A stretch of DNA of 64,000 nt from Sedimentibacter acidaminivorans (GCF_017873955.1 NZ_JAGGKS010000003.1:62001-126000); one strand, 5' to 3'. Shown: positions 1-9,152, numbered from the stretch's first letter. Made by a program: numbers and translations. Notes: generated from the sequence alone by a model not told the origin.

Positions 1-222
1 AATGTAATTATCTACCGCATGATGAGGAACTCCACACATAGGTGCTTTTTCTTCTTGACCGCAGTCTCTTCCTGTTAAAGCAATTTCTAAAACTTTAGAA
101 GCAGTCAGTGCATCATCGAAAAACATTTCATAGAAATCACCTAGTCTATAAAGCAATATGCAGTCTTTATATTGCTCCTTAATGCTGAAATATTGCTGCA
201 TCATAGGTGTATATTTTGCCAT
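1..222 (-). CDS. mutS: DNA mismatch repair protein MutS, N-terminal 74 residues (runs off window)
   Basis: The first 74 residues of MutS, the ATPase that recognises mismatched and looped bases in newly replicated DNA. Visible are the start [11 protein letters not shown], the [10 protein letters not shown] segment carrying the mismatch-contacting Phe-x-Glu region of domain I, and [11 protein letters not shown]. The start ATG at 220-222 is preceded by GGAGG eight bases upstream. It lies 23 bp downstream of miaB on the same strand, a gene order common in Clostridia, so the two are probably co-transcribed. The rest of the gene lies outside the window. Confidence 0.95.
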   Translation of the reverse strand, partial: MAKYTPMMQQYFSIKEQYKDCILLYRLGDFYEMFFDDALTASKVLEIALTGRDCGQEEKAPMCGVPHHAVDNYI

Positions 223-245
223 CTATTAAACCTCCAATTGTTCTT

Positions 246-1682
246 CTATTGTTCTAAAACACCTTCCATGTGGAATGTTTTAACATTTGTTATTTTTACA
301 TTTACTATTTGACCTATTAAGTCTTCACTACCCTTAAAATGAACAAGTTTAAAATGCTCAGTCCTACCAGTCAAGAAATTTTCACTACTTTTGCTCACAG
401 ACTCAACTAAAATACTATATGTCTTGCCTATGCACAATCTATTTTTCTCATAGGTAATAGGGTACAATACATCTAGAAGTTCATTAAATCTTTTGTGTTT
501 AGTTTCATCTGGTATTTGATCTTCCATTAAAGCGGCTTTTGTTCCTTCTCTAATAGAATACAAGTAAGTGAATGCTGAATCATATTCTACCTTTTTAACA
601 ATATCAACTGTTTCTTTAAAGTCTTCCTCTGTTTCACCAGGGAAACCAACTATTATATCAGTAGTTATTGAAGCATCAGGTATTTCTGATTTTATTTTTG
701 ACACGATATTAAGGTAATGTTCTTTAGTATATTTACGATTCATTTTATCTAAAATATTGTTACTACCTGATTGTATAGGTAAATGTATGTGATTACATAT
801 TTTATCACACTCTTTTATTACTCGAATCAAATCATCTGTTAAATCTTTTGGATGGGATGTCATAAAACGAATTCTTTCTATGCCATCAATTTTATTAAGT
901 TCAAGTAGTAAATTAGCAAAAGTAAATTTGTTTTCTAATGAATTACCATATGAATTAACATTTTGACCTAATAGTGTTATTTCTTTGCAACCATCTTCAG
1001 CCAGTTTGGTTACCTCATTTATAATATCTTGTGGTTCTCTTGATTTTTCTCTACCTCTAACATATGGTACTACGCAATATGAACAAAAATTATTGCATCC
1101 ATATGTTATATTAACTAATGCCTTGTAATTATATTTTCTCGTTTTAGGCATATTTTCATATATTAGTTCAGTGTTATCTATTATTCCAATGCTTCTATGG
1201 TTATTAAAATCTACATTATAAATTAAATCAGGCAGTTCATGTATGGTGTTAGTACCAAAAATAATATCAACAAAAGAAAAAGATTTCAATATTTTTTCTC
1301 TTATTTCTGGTTTTTGCATCATACATCCACAAATTGCAACAAGCATATCTGGTTTGCTTCTTTTTAATCCTTTTATTTCTCCGAGCTTACCAAAAACCTT
1401 AAGTTCTGCATTTTCTCTAATAAGGCATGTATTAAAAATAACCAAATCTGCATTTTTTTCATCTTCTGTTTCTTCATATCCTATAGAGTTTAATATGCCT
1501 GATATTTTTTCGGAATCATGTTCATTCATCTGGCATCCATAAGTTAATATATTAAAAGTTTTTCTTTTTCCATTAATCATAAAAAATTGTTCATTATTAT
1601 TTTTTATTTCAATTATTTTTTTGTTAGTAAGGTTTATATCCTCAATTGAAGTACTTACTACATCTGTTTTTCTTTTGCTCAT
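246..1682 (-). CDS. miaB: tRNA-2-methylthio-N6-dimethylallyladenosine synthase MiaB
   Basis: Radical SAM methylthiotransferase that converts i6A37 to ms2i6A37 in tRNAs reading UNN codons. The 478-residue protein has the N-terminal UPF0004 domain with its three cluster ligands Cys50 (TYGCQMNEHDSE), Cys86 and Cys120. The radical SAM cluster motif CNNFCSYC supplies Cys196, Cys200 and Cys203, and a C-terminal TRAM-like region ends in a GRTEHFKLVHF segment. About 40 residues precede the domain, which is usual for clostridial MiaB. TTGGAGG precedes the ATG. It is divergent from prfC and probably co-transcribed with the downstream mutS. Confidence 0.96.
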   Translation of the reverse strand: MSKRKTDVVSTSIEDINLTNKKIIEIKNNNEQFFMINGKRKTFNILTYGCQMNEHDSEKISGILNSIGYEETEDEKNADLVIFNTCLIRENAELKVFGKLGEIKGLKRSKPDMLVAICGCMMQKPEIREKILKSFSFVDIIFGTNTIHELPDLIYNVDFNNHRSIGIIDNTELIYENMPKTRKYNYKALVNITYGCNNFCSYCVVPYVRGREKSREPQDIINEVTKLAEDGCKEITLLGQNVNSYGNSLENKFTFANLLLELNKIDGIERIRFMTSHPKDLTDDLIRVIKECDKICNHIHLPIQSGSNNILDKMNRKYTKEHYLNIVSKIKSEIPDASITTDIIVGFPGETEEDFKETVDIVKKVEYDSAFTYLYSIREGTKAALMEDQIPDETKHKRFNELLDVLYPITYEKNRLCIGKTYSILVESVSKSSENFLTGRTEHFKLVHFKGSEDLIGQIVNVKITNVKTFHMEGVLEQ

Positions 1683-1894
1683 AAAAAAGCCTCCAAATTT
1701 CTATTAAAACATTGTAATATTAATGTATATCTTGACTATTATATCATTTAAATAATATTAGTTCAACTATAAAATTAAAGATGTGACTGTGACTGTACAG
1801 TGTAGAATTGAAAAAAATAAAATTAATTATTTCATTTTTTGAATATTTAATGTAAAATACTTAAGAAAGAAAAGAAAGGAAGATAAAATAAATT

Positions 1895-3475
1895 ATGAAT
1901 ATAGATTTAATAAATAAAAGACGAATATTTGGAATCATATCTCACCCGGATGCTGGAAAAACTACTTTAACAGAAAAACTGCTGCTTCATGGGGGAGCAA
2001 TTCGTGAAGCAGGAACTGTAAGGGCAAGAAAAAATTCAAAGTATGCTAAATCAGACTGGATGGAAATAGAAAAACAGCGTGGTATATCTGTTACATCTTC
2101 GGTAATGCAATTTGAATATGATAATAGGGTAATATCCATAATGGATACACCTGGACACAATGATTTTGGTGAAGACACCTACCGTATATTAACATCTGTT
2201 GATAGTGCTGTAATGGTTATAGATGCAGCTAAAGGTATAGAAGCTCAAACCAAAAAATTGTTTGAAGTATGTAGTATGAGAGGAATTCCTATTTTTACAT
2301 TTATAAATAAATTAGACCGTCAATCCATGGACCCTCTTGAATCTATGCAGGAATTAGAAGAAGTTTTGGGAATGCCATCAGTTGCTGTTACATGGCCAAT
2401 TGGTTGTGGTAAAGAATTTGAAGGAATATATGATAGATTAGAAAATGTAGTACATTTGTTCCGTAAAGATGATAATATTCAGTTAGATGAAGATGGTGTG
2501 CATGGAAGCAAGCTGGAAGGTGTACTAAATCCAGCAAACCTAAGTAATCTTAGATATGCAATGGAACTTCTTGATGGTGCAGGAAATGAATTCGATATTG
2601 AACTTATAAAATTGGGGAAATTATCACCAGTATTTTTTGGTTCTGCATTAGCTGATTTTGGTATTACACCATTTTTAAAACATTTCCTTGTCATGTCTCC
2701 TGCTCCTGGTATTAGAAAAACAACAACAGGTGAAGTTTCTCCATTAGATGAAACATTTAGCGGTTTTATATTTAAGATACAAGCAAATATGAATCCAGCT
2801 CATAGAGACCGTCTTGCATTTCTTAGGATATGTTCAGGAACTTTTGAAAGAGGTATGAATGTTACATTAACTAGAACAGGAAAGCAAATGAAATTAAGTC
2901 AATCAACACACTTGATGGCTAATGAAAGAGAAACTGTTGATGTTGCATATGCTGGTGACGTAATTGGTATATATGATTCAGGTACATTCCAAATTGGAGA
3001 TTCTATAACAAATGGTAAAGAAAAAATCTTTTTCGAACCATTACCTACATTTCCACCGGAATTATTTATGCGTGTTAGTGCAAAAAATTCTCTTAAGGGA
3101 AAGAATTTTCAAAAAGGTGTAGAACAACTTGCTCAAGAAGGAGCAATACAAGTTTATAGAAATGAATATAATGAAGTTATACTAGGGGCAGTTGGAGTAT
3201 TGCAGTTTGAAGTATTTGAGTATCGATTAGTTAATGAATATAACACTGATATTCGTATGGAAAATGTAGATTTTACTGTTGCACGCTGGGTTAAAACAGA
3301 TAATCCTAATAGTTTGAAACAATATCAAAATTCAAGATGTATGGTAGTATATGACCGTTTTGATAGACCAGTACTTCTGTTTACAAATGAATATGCACTA
3401 AGAAGTTTCCAGGATCGTTATGAAGATGTTGAGCTTGTAGAGGCATTAGATATCAACCAAGAAATTATAGAATAA
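1895..3475 (+). CDS. prfC: Peptide chain release factor 3
   Basis: GTPase that removes RF1/RF2 from the ribosome after termination. At 526 residues it has normal length. The G1 motif [10 protein letters not shown] lies near residue 18, the G3 motif [14 protein letters not shown] near residue 84 and the G4 motif NKLDR near residue 137. The domain II and III segments match RF3 rather than EF-G, including the conserved tail ALDINQEI. The start is preceded by AAGGAAG about 12 bases upstream. It is a single gene, divergent from miaB and followed by an inverted repeat. Confidence 0.96.
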   Translation: MNIDLINKRRIFGIISHPDAGKTTLTEKLLLHGGAIREAGTVRARKNSKYAKSDWMEIEKQRGISVTSSVMQFEYDNRVISIMDTPGHNDFGEDTYRILTSVDSAVMVIDAAKGIEAQTKKLFEVCSMRGIPIFTFINKLDRQSMDPLESMQELEEVLGMPSVAVTWPIGCGKEFEGIYDRLENVVHLFRKDDNIQLDEDGVHGSKLEGVLNPANLSNLRYAMELLDGAGNEFDIELIKLGKLSPVFFGSALADFGITPFLKHFLVMSPAPGIRKTTTGEVSPLDETFSGFIFKIQANMNPAHRDRLAFLRICSGTFERGMNVTLTRTGKQMKLSQSTHLMANERETVDVAYAGDVIGIYDSGTFQIGDSITNGKEKIFFEPLPTFPPELFMRVSAKNSLKGKNFQKGVEQLAQEGAIQVYRNEYNEVILGAVGVLQFEVFEYRLVNEYNTDIRMENVDFTVARWVKTDNPNSLKQYQNSRCMVVYDRFDRPVLLFTNEYALRSFQDRYEDVELVEALDINQEIIE

Positions 3476-3492
3476 CTAAGATGTTATTTATA

Positions 3493-3540
3493 GATGAAAT
3501 CTATCCGTAATATTTATTAATGTATTTGATAGATTTCATC
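3493..3540 (+). terminator. Inverted repeat 3' of prfC
   Basis: Perfect 13-bp arms (3493-3505 and 3528-3540, GATGAAATCTATC) with a 22-nt loop, 18 bp after the prfC stop. No clear U-run follows on the plus strand, so termination is only likely. It could instead be a 3' stabilising hairpin. Confidence 0.45.
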
Positions 3541-3644
3541 ATAAAAAATATATGTAATATTAGCATGTACTTTAAATATTATTCATTAAAATTTTACTAT
3601 TTGAATTTTATCTTCTATTAAAAGCTTAATGAAATCTAAGTTCA

Positions 3645-4688
3645 CTAAGGTTTTAATAGAATTTTAATTACAGGTTCGTTTCTATCTGTGAATATATTCA
3701 TAGCTTTTTCAGCATCATCCAGTGGCATTCTATGGGTAATCAATTTAGAAGTATCTATCTTGCCTAATTCTATCATTTTCATTAATTTATCCATATCTCC
3801 AAGATAACCTAAACCCATTCTAATTTGAATATTTTTCATGCAGAGTTCTTGCATTGGCAATTCAGCTGGTTTTGAATATAATGCTGGAAGAGATATTCTT
3901 CCACCAACACCTACACATCTAGTTGATTCAGATAGAGTACTACTACTACCAGCAGCATCTATAGCAACATCTGCACCTTTATTTCCAGTTAATTCAGATA
4001 TTCTTGACAGAACATCTTCCTCAGAAGAGACAATTGTATAATCTGCTCCCATGGATTTCCCTATTTCCAATCTGAATTTATCACGGTTACCAACAAGTAT
4101 AATTTGACCGGGATTGAACAATTTAGCTCCTACTATTGAGCATAAGCCAACTGGTCCTGCACCAAATACAACAACAGTATCTCCCATTTTAATATCAGCA
4201 TTTTTTGCTGCACTATAACCAGTCGACAATATGTCTCCAACAAAAATTGCCTGCTCGTCTGTTACTGTATCAGGAATTTTTAATAGATTTACATGTGCAT
4301 TTGGAACTCTTATGTACTCGCTTAATGCTCCATCAAGATTTCCAAATTCTTTTCCGCTACCATGAACTCCACCATTTAAGCAATGCTCAATGTTTCCATT
4401 TTTACAATATTCACATTGTCCGCAATATGGTGCAGCAGGTCCTGCTACACGATCGCCAGGTTTAAGATTATTAACATTTTTTCCTACCGATTCAATAATT
4501 CCAACATATTCATGTCCTAATACATAGCCTGGTTTTGTTGGGATATGGCCAGCAATAAGGTGCACATCGCTTCCACAAATTGATGTCAATGATACTTTAA
4601 CTATTGCATCTGTATCATTTATTATCTCAGGTTTTTTAACTTCCATTAATGATACAATACCTTTTTCTTTAAAAATAAGTCCTTTCAT
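3645..4688 (-). CDS. Zinc-dependent alcohol/polyol dehydrogenase (MDR family)
   Basis: Medium-chain NAD(P)-dependent dehydrogenase of 347 residues. The catalytic zinc site is CGSDVHLIAGH plus GHEYVG. The structural zinc cysteines are CGQCEYCKNGNIEHC, and the Rossmann motif is VVFGAGPVGL. It resembles the clostridial secondary-alcohol, butanediol and threonine dehydrogenase clade, but the substrate cannot be fixed from sequence. An upstream in-frame start at 4727 exists, but AAAGGAAT lies correctly ahead of the ATG at 4688 and the family starts with MKGLIF-like sequence, so 4688 was chosen. It appears monocistronic, with a TTGACT/TAAACT promoter upstream. Confidence 0.88.
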   Translation of the reverse strand: MKGLIFKEKGIVSLMEVKKPEIINDTDAIVKVSLTSICGSDVHLIAGHIPTKPGYVLGHEYVGIIESVGKNVNNLKPGDRVAGPAAPYCGQCEYCKNGNIEHCLNGGVHGSGKEFGNLDGALSEYIRVPNAHVNLLKIPDTVTDEQAIFVGDILSTGYSAAKNADIKMGDTVVVFGAGPVGLCSIVGAKLFNPGQIILVGNRDKFRLEIGKSMGADYTIVSSEEDVLSRISELTGNKGADVAIDAAGSSSTLSESTRCVGVGGRISLPALYSKPAELPMQELCMKNIQIRMGLGYLGDMDKLMKMIELGKIDTSKLITHRMPLDDAEKAMNIFTDRNEPVIKILLKP

Positions 4689-4763
4689 TTTGTAAAATTC
4701 CTTTCTTTTAATGTTTGTAAATATCAAGATATGAAATATTTGTCGTCATATTCTGACATATCC

Positions 4764-4792
4764 AGTTTATAGTAAATTATATAATAAGTCAA
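4764..4792 (-). promoter_or_regulatory. Sigma-A-like promoter of the alcohol dehydrogenase
   Basis: On the minus strand, TTGACT (4787-4792), a 17-bp spacer and TAAACT (4764-4769), about 75 bp upstream of the start. A short dyad with arms GTCA and TGAC (4745-4757) just downstream of the -10 could be an operator. Both are pattern matches only. Confidence 0.5.
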
Positions 4793-4902
4793 TGATAAAT
4801 CACTTTCTGTTATGCTACTCTAGCAGACTTAAGATTCCTTTATTTTATGTTGTTAAAGGACTATTCAACATAAGTTCGTCTATCTCAATATATTATCAAT
4901 TA

Positions 4903-4931
4903 TTAACACAATTATTCCAAAACCATATAAT
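4903..4931 (+). promoter_or_regulatory. Sigma-A-like promoter of the staygreen gene
   Basis: TTAACA (4903-4908), a 17-bp spacer and a perfect TATAAT (4926-4931), 35 bp upstream of the start codon. An 8-bp inverted repeat (4845-4852 and 4866-4873) lies further upstream and may be a regulator site. Confidence 0.7.
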
Positions 4932-4965
4932 GTGTATATGAATAATGATATTTAGGAGAGATGAA

Positions 4966-5415
4966 ATGAGTAGATTAGATCCTGAAAAACTTACAGTAGA
5001 ATATAGAGAAGGAGTTACACCTAAAGAACCAATTATACCTAGGCGTTACACACTTACGCATTCTGATATAACAGCAGAGCTTTTCCTTACAATTGGATTA
5101 AACTATGCATATGATAAAATAAATGAAATGAGAGATGAAGTTATTGGAGAATGGATTAAAATAGAAGAAGAATATTTTTTCAATGTGTTTTTATATATTG
5201 ATGGTCAATTTGGAACAATTCAATCAGAAATACGAAACGCAATATTTAGACGAGAGTTACCACTTGCGTTAGAAGCAATTAGATACGGAGATAAATACTT
5301 TTTTAGCGCACATCCTGAGTTAGATAATGCTCCAATAATAGTTTACTTTAATTCAACTACCCCATATTTTAATAGAATAGAAAACTGGGGAAATTTTTCA
5401 GACTATAATTTATAA
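4966..5415 (+). CDS. Staygreen-family protein (putative Mg-dechelatase homologue)
   Basis: A 149-residue protein that matches the plant staygreen (SGR) domain along almost its whole length. Matching segments are PRRYTLTHSDITAEL, RDEVIGEW, FRRELPLALEAIRYGD, HPELDNAPIIVYFNS and FNRIENWG. Plant SGR removes Mg from chlorophyll a, and a few bacterial homologues dechelate in vitro. The THSD motif at residues 31-34 carries a His and an Asp that I recall as functionally important in a bacterial homologue. AGGAGAG precedes the ATG at 4966; an earlier in-frame codon at 4945 lacks a ribosome binding site. The gene stands alone with its own promoter and terminator. With no photosynthesis genes nearby, the natural substrate is unknown, perhaps a tetrapyrrole or another metal chelate. 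Confidence 0.88.
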   Translation: MSRLDPEKLTVEYREGVTPKEPIIPRRYTLTHSDITAELFLTIGLNYAYDKINEMRDEVIGEWIKIEEEYFFNVFLYIDGQFGTIQSEIRNAIFRRELPLALEAIRYGDKYFFSAHPELDNAPIIVYFNSTTPYFNRIENWGNFSDYNL

Positions 5416-5440
5416 TTGCACAAATATAATTATAAATAAC

Positions 5441-5475
5441 AAAATAAGACCTTCTAAAATAAGAAGGCCCTTTTG
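5441..5475 (+). terminator. Intrinsic terminator of the staygreen gene
   Basis: The stem GACCTTCT / AGAAGGCC (one G-U pair) with a short A-rich loop is followed by CTTTTGT, 25 bp after the stop codon. Confidence 0.65.
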
Positions 5476-5513
5476 TATATTCATGTGTAATCGATTTTTT
5501 TTTATTTAAATAA

Positions 5514-6047
5514 TTAATCAATAATCAATCCCATAATTAAAGAATCAAAAAATTCACCGTTAATTGCGAAGTCTCTTTTTATTATTCCTTCATCTATAAA
5601 ACCAAGTTTCTTATATAGTTTAATCCCTCGTACGTTATCAGTTCTAACTCTTAAATTTATTTTTCTAATTATTGATGTAGTCTTACTCCAGTCGATTAGA
5701 TATTTTATCAGTTCTTCACCTATTCCATTTCCACAATATTCTTTTAAAACACTTACTCCAAATTCACCAATATGAGCAGTTCTTTGTCTTAGACCTCCTG
5801 AAAAGTTTAAATTACCAACTATCTTCCCGTCAACTATAGCTATTAGAGCCAAAGCATTTTTTTCTTTTAATACATTTTCTATATAAGCTTCTTCTTGTTC
5901 AACATTTTTTCCGAACTCACCTGCTCCAAATGTTAAATAATCAGATTCTCCTCCAATAATATTAAGATAATCGACTAATGCTTTAGCATCCGGCTTATTA
6001 GCTTTTCTAATTATGACTTTACCATAATCAATTTTTATATCTCTCAT
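5514..6047 (-). CDS. GNAT-family N-acetyltransferase
   Basis: A 177-residue acetyltransferase. The acetyl-CoA binding region is visible as GEFGVSVLKEYCGNGIGEEL, and the C-terminal motif is LRVRTDNVRGIKLYKKLGF. It resembles the RimJ/RimL/SpeG-like clostridial group; the acceptor is unknown. A GTG nine bases upstream is in frame, but AAGGAG lies eight bases from the ATG at 6047, so that start was used. Downstream lies a carbamoyltransferase remnant. Confidence 0.85.
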   Translation of the reverse strand: MRDIKIDYGKVIIRKANKPDAKALVDYLNIIGGESDYLTFGAGEFGKNVEQEEAYIENVLKEKNALALIAIVDGKIVGNLNFSGGLRQRTAHIGEFGVSVLKEYCGNGIGEELIKYLIDWSKTTSIIRKINLRVRTDNVRGIKLYKKLGFIDEGIIKRDFAINGEFFDSLIMGLIID

Positions 6048-6103
6048 AATATACACTCCTTAATAGTATAATTCATACAACCCAGGTTTCTTTTATATGC
6101 AAT

Positions 6104-6283
6104 TTAAATAATAGATTGTTGAACAGATATTAGTGATTCTTTAAATTCATATCCTACAAAGTACGGTGAGTCAATTACATCAGACGAAACTTCCTCTCCT
6201 CTGTAGAACGGAGGGCAAGAATTTAACAATGCATTTGGTTTAGCCTTAGACATTAAATTAACAGTAATCTGATAAGGACCGAA
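6104..6283 (-). pseudogene. C-terminal remnant of an ornithine/aspartate-type carbamoyltransferase
   Basis: Between two in-frame stops, the minus strand reads 59 codons containing GPYQITVNLMSKAKPNALL, CPPFYRGEEVSSDVID and SPYFVGYEFKESL. This matches the C-terminal end of carbamoyltransferases, where the active-site HCLP loop is here altered to SCPP. There is no start and no N-terminal domain. The upstream boundary is exactly the TAA of the neighbouring kinase gene, so a deletion seems to have joined the two. It is a relic, not a working gene. Confidence 0.75.
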
Positions 6284-6802
6284 TTAAAAATCATTGCTAC
6301 AAATTGTTTTTATTAAGCTGTTGATTTCTCGTCTTCTTTTTATAATAATGAATGGCTTATCCTCATATTGTTTATGTAGATCTAATACTTTATGTTTGCT
6401 TCTTTTAGGAAAAGTCCATATCCATTTCAAAAAATCAAAAAACTCTTTATCAAACTTTTCTTTGCAATAATCAGGTAAATCTGTTCGTTTTTTTCCATGT
6501 CTTTTTATCGCACTGAGTATGCAGATAAAGCGATTGATATCAAGAAATATTATAACATCACAAGCTTCAAAACGAATATCTAAAGTAGAAGCATAATTGC
6601 CGTCTATAATCCATTTATCTGAAGCTATTATATTTTTTTGTTTTTCTATCCATTCATCTCGTGGTGTCTCAACCCACCCTGGTTTCCAAAATTCATTATC
6701 TAAATGAATTAATGGATGACCTGTAATTTCAGCAATTTTTTTTGATAAATAACTCTTACCGCTACCGGCACTGCCAATTATTATTATACGATTATATTTC
6801 AT
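6284..6802 (-). CDS. FlaR-like P-loop nucleotide kinase (adenylate kinase-like)
   Basis: A 172-residue P-loop NTPase of the family often annotated DNA topology modulation protein FlaR. It has Walker A GSAGSGKS at residues 10-17, the conserved HLDNEFWKPGW segment, DKWIIDGNY and the lid-like RHGKKRTDLPDYC. Family members are small kinases of uncertain substrate. The start ATG at 6802 follows AGAGGTAGTT. The stop codon coincides with the edge of the carbamoyltransferase remnant. The leader carries two stem-loops, described separately. Confidence 0.85.
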   Translation of the reverse strand: MKYNRIIIIGSAGSGKSYLSKKIAEITGHPLIHLDNEFWKPGWVETPRDEWIEKQKNIIASDKWIIDGNYASTLDIRFEACDVIIFLDINRFICILSAIKRHGKKRTDLPDYCKEKFDKEFFDFLKWIWTFPKRSKHKVLDLHKQYEDKPFIIIKRRREINSLIKTICSNDF

Positions 6803-6827
6803 AACTACCTCTTTAAAAAAATATATT

Positions 6828-6936
6828 ACTAATGAAAATGAAAATCTCTTTTTATTTTCATTAGTACATTCCTCAAAATATTTATATTCTTCATGATTTT
6901 CTTCATTTTGAGGTTGGCTATAATTAATATATTATA
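6828..6936 (-). promoter_or_regulatory. Structured 5' leader and -10 element of the FlaR-like kinase gene
   Basis: A minus-strand extended -10 TATGGTATAAT has its TATAAT at 6931-6936. The leader then holds two perfect stem-loops: 9-bp arms 6905-6913 / 6871-6879 and 12-bp arms 6854-6865 / 6828-6839. The second is followed by a run of seven U about eight bases later, directly before the ribosome binding site. This looks like an attenuator, but no ligand or leader peptide is evident. Confidence 0.45.
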
Positions 6937-6973
6937 CCATATTGTAGGATATGTCGATAAAATTATATTAAAA

Positions 6974-7009
6974 AAGGCAATTCAATTTTATCTTAAATTG
7001 AATTGCCTT
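6974..7009 (-). terminator. Intrinsic terminator of the TDT transporter gene
   Basis: Perfect 15-bp stem (6995-7009 with 6974-6988), 6-nt loop and a U-run on the minus strand, 26 bp after the stop of the transporter gene. Confidence 0.85.
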
Positions 7010-7034
7010 CTAAATACATAGTTGTCAATATAAT

Positions 7035-7970
7035 TTATGCTCGCGCATATGTATTATCCTTTGCAACTAGGAATTTGATATATTTAAATAACACATACAA
7101 TGTTATAGCTACACCAATTATTTCTTGAAATTTAATTAAGTAAGTTAACATTGGTATAGCTTGATTTGTTTTTATAAAAAATCCATTGGTAAGTTTTACT
7201 GCAATACCACTAATTATAAGTGGAAAAGTAAATCCTGAATAACTTGGATAGAATTTTAATTTTAACAATTTAAATAGCAAAACTATTACTATTACATACA
7301 TGAAAATTGATAAGGCCATTAAAAACCAAACCATTGCTATGTTTTTTGTTACAAATGAATTCATGTAACCTGCCAATAAAAGGCTTGCTGGTGCTGCAAA
7401 TATTGCAAGGGTTGGAAGTGTTGGTTCTGGCATCTCTTTTATCTTTACTACTCTGTATACGACAATAGGTAAAAGAATCAAATAAGTTATAAATCCAAAC
7501 CAAAAAGCATATTGACTTATATTTATTATGTTATATGCGGGACCTGTAACACTTGCAACAACTATACCTACATAAACTATAAACCATGATGGAAAAACTT
7601 GTTTAATTTTAAAATTGAATACATACTTTTTTGTAAACCATAAAATCAAAAGTATGTGCAATATTATGCCTACAAACCACAATCTAAATGCAAAAGAGAT
7701 TGAATATGGTTTAATGTAAGTTGACAAAATCATAATTCCCATAGAAAATGTAGGAAAAACACTTGCTATTACAGGATTATCTAAGTTTTCTTTTAGACTA
7801 TCAGGATATTTTAGTATTTTTATAACCGTTAAAATAAGTAATATTGCAGATATTGCACCAAGAATGTAGCGGCAAATTTCTCCATAAGATTGCATAAGAT
7901 TACCTGCAGCAGCTAATCCCAACATAAGTCCCACTATAGGAACTGGGTATTTTTTTAAAAATAAGTCCAT
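7035..7970 (-). CDS. TDT/SLAC1-family membrane transporter (TehA-like)
   Basis: A 311-residue membrane protein with about ten hydrophobic segments. Features of the tellurite-resistance/dicarboxylate (TDT) family include the N-terminal KYPVPIVGLMLGLAAAGN, the FPTFSMGIM segment and PTLAIFAAPASLLLAGY. Relatives transport anions such as malate or sulfite, or act as anion channels; the substrate here is not predictable. GAGGAG precedes the ATG. It is monocistronic with a strong terminator. Confidence 0.85.
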   Translation of the reverse strand: MDLFLKKYPVPIVGLMLGLAAAGNLMQSYGEICRYILGAISAILLILTVIKILKYPDSLKENLDNPVIASVFPTFSMGIMILSTYIKPYSISFAFRLWFVGIILHILLILWFTKKYVFNFKIKQVFPSWFIVYVGIVVASVTGPAYNIINISQYAFWFGFITYLILLPIVVYRVVKIKEMPEPTLPTLAIFAAPASLLLAGYMNSFVTKNIAMVWFLMALSIFMYVIVIVLLFKLLKLKFYPSYSGFTFPLIISGIAVKLTNGFFIKTNQAIPMLTYLIKFQEIIGVAITLYVLFKYIKFLVAKDNTYARA

Positions 7971-8151
7971 TAAATTATTCTCCTCATATTAAAATTTAAA
8001 TTTAAGATTAATTATAACATATATTCAAGATTTTAAATATGCAATAATATTATAATTTGAGTTTTAGGTATAACTTTTATTCATTAGTAATTAATAAAAA
8101 TATTAATTATAATTACATAGATATATTTTAAAATATTAGGAGGACGAATTA

Positions 8152-8643
8152 ATGTTATTAATAAATACAAAGGAATTTACAAAAGAGGAAATTTTAGATA
8201 AAGTTCAAGAAAATGCAGAAGTACTTTTTAAAAGTGGAACATATTTTTGCAGTGAAGCTGTATTGCAAACTATCAACGAATTATTAGGTAAGCCTTATGA
8301 TGAAAATGTAGTTAAATTGGCGAGCGGATTTCCAATAGGACTAGGCAAAGCAGGATGCTTATGTGGTGCGGTATCAGGTGGTCAAATGGCTCTTGGTATA
8401 GTTTATGGTAGAGTTGAAGGTGAACCTATGCAGGACAAGATGTTTGAAGTTGCTCATAAACTTCATGATTTTATTAAAGATGAATATAAATCTACTTGTT
8501 GCAGAGTAATTACAAAACAATGGCAGGGTGATGACTTTAAAAGTCAAGGAAGAAAAGAACATTGTTTTACTATTACTGGTAGAGTTGCTAGATGGGTTGC
8601 GAACGAACTTATTGATGATGGAAAAATTGAGATATGTAAGTAA
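8152..8643 (+). CDS. C_GCAxxG_C_C family putative redox protein
   Basis: A 163-residue soluble protein of the C_GCAxxG_C_C family (PF09719). The family cysteines are visible: CSEAVLQ near residue 44, CLCGAVSGG, then the C-terminal CCRVIT and CFTITG cysteines. Members are thought to bind a metal or redox centre and are often found beside anaerobic redox genes; the reaction is unknown. AGGAGG precedes the ATG. It is monocistronic. Confidence 0.85.
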   Translation: MLLINTKEFTKEEILDKVQENAEVLFKSGTYFCSEAVLQTINELLGKPYDENVVKLASGFPIGLGKAGCLCGAVSGGQMALGIVYGRVEGEPMQDKMFEVAHKLHDFIKDEYKSTCCRVITKQWQGDDFKSQGRKEHCFTITGRVARWVANELIDDGKIEICK

Positions 8644-8738
8644 TTTTATATAATAATATAAATAGATGCGTTGGTTTTATACTCATATATTAGCTCCTAA
8701 AATGTATTTGTAAGAAAATTAAAACAAAACTTATACTT

Positions 8739-8771
8739 TAAGAACTATACATAATAAATATGTAGTTCTTA
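8739..8771. repeat. Inverted repeat in the 8644-8971 intergenic stretch
   Basis: Perfect 9-bp arms TAAGAACTA / TAGTTCTTA with a 15-nt loop. It lies about 95 bp after the preceding stop and about 200 bp before the LDCC gene. No U-run follows. The rest of this stretch shows only A/T-rich sequence and a weak TTGCAT-15-TATAAT promoter (8854-8880). Confidence 0.4.
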
Positions 8772-8971
8772 TGAAAAAATTTTTATTAAAAATATTTTAA
8801 TCACAGTAATTATGGGTATAATGTAGACATGATACAAAAAAATTACAAATTAATTGCATTTTTCTTTAATATATTATAATTTCTACATAAAATCTACATA
8901 TTAATAATATAGTATCATATTAAGATCATTTTAAAGATGTTAACTTAGAAATATAGGAAGAGGTGTATAAA

Positions 8972-9097
8972 ATGAAAAATTGGTTTAAAAAATTCATTGA
9001 CAAATTAGCTAAGGCTAATGAAGAAAGTTTTGGAGATAAACCTCTGGATTGTTGCTCTTTAAATAAAGAAAATAATTCTAATAATCAAAAAAAATAA
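8972..9097 (+). CDS. LDCC-motif small putative metal-binding protein
   Basis: A 41-codon gene with AGGAAGAGG ahead of the ATG. The product begins MKNWFKKFIDKLAK, contains ANEESFGDKPLDCCSL and ends in an Asn/Lys-rich tail. It matches the short clostridial family named for its LDCC motif; the Cys-Cys pair is presumed to bind metal. The codon pattern, ribosome binding site and following bidirectional terminator support a real gene. The function is unknown. Confidence 0.75.
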   Translation: MKNWFKKFIDKLAKANEESFGDKPLDCCSLNKENNSNNQKK

Positions 9098-9152
9098 TAA
9101 TATCACTTAATATATTACTTAAATGTCGTATAAATAATTAGTTTCCCTATTG

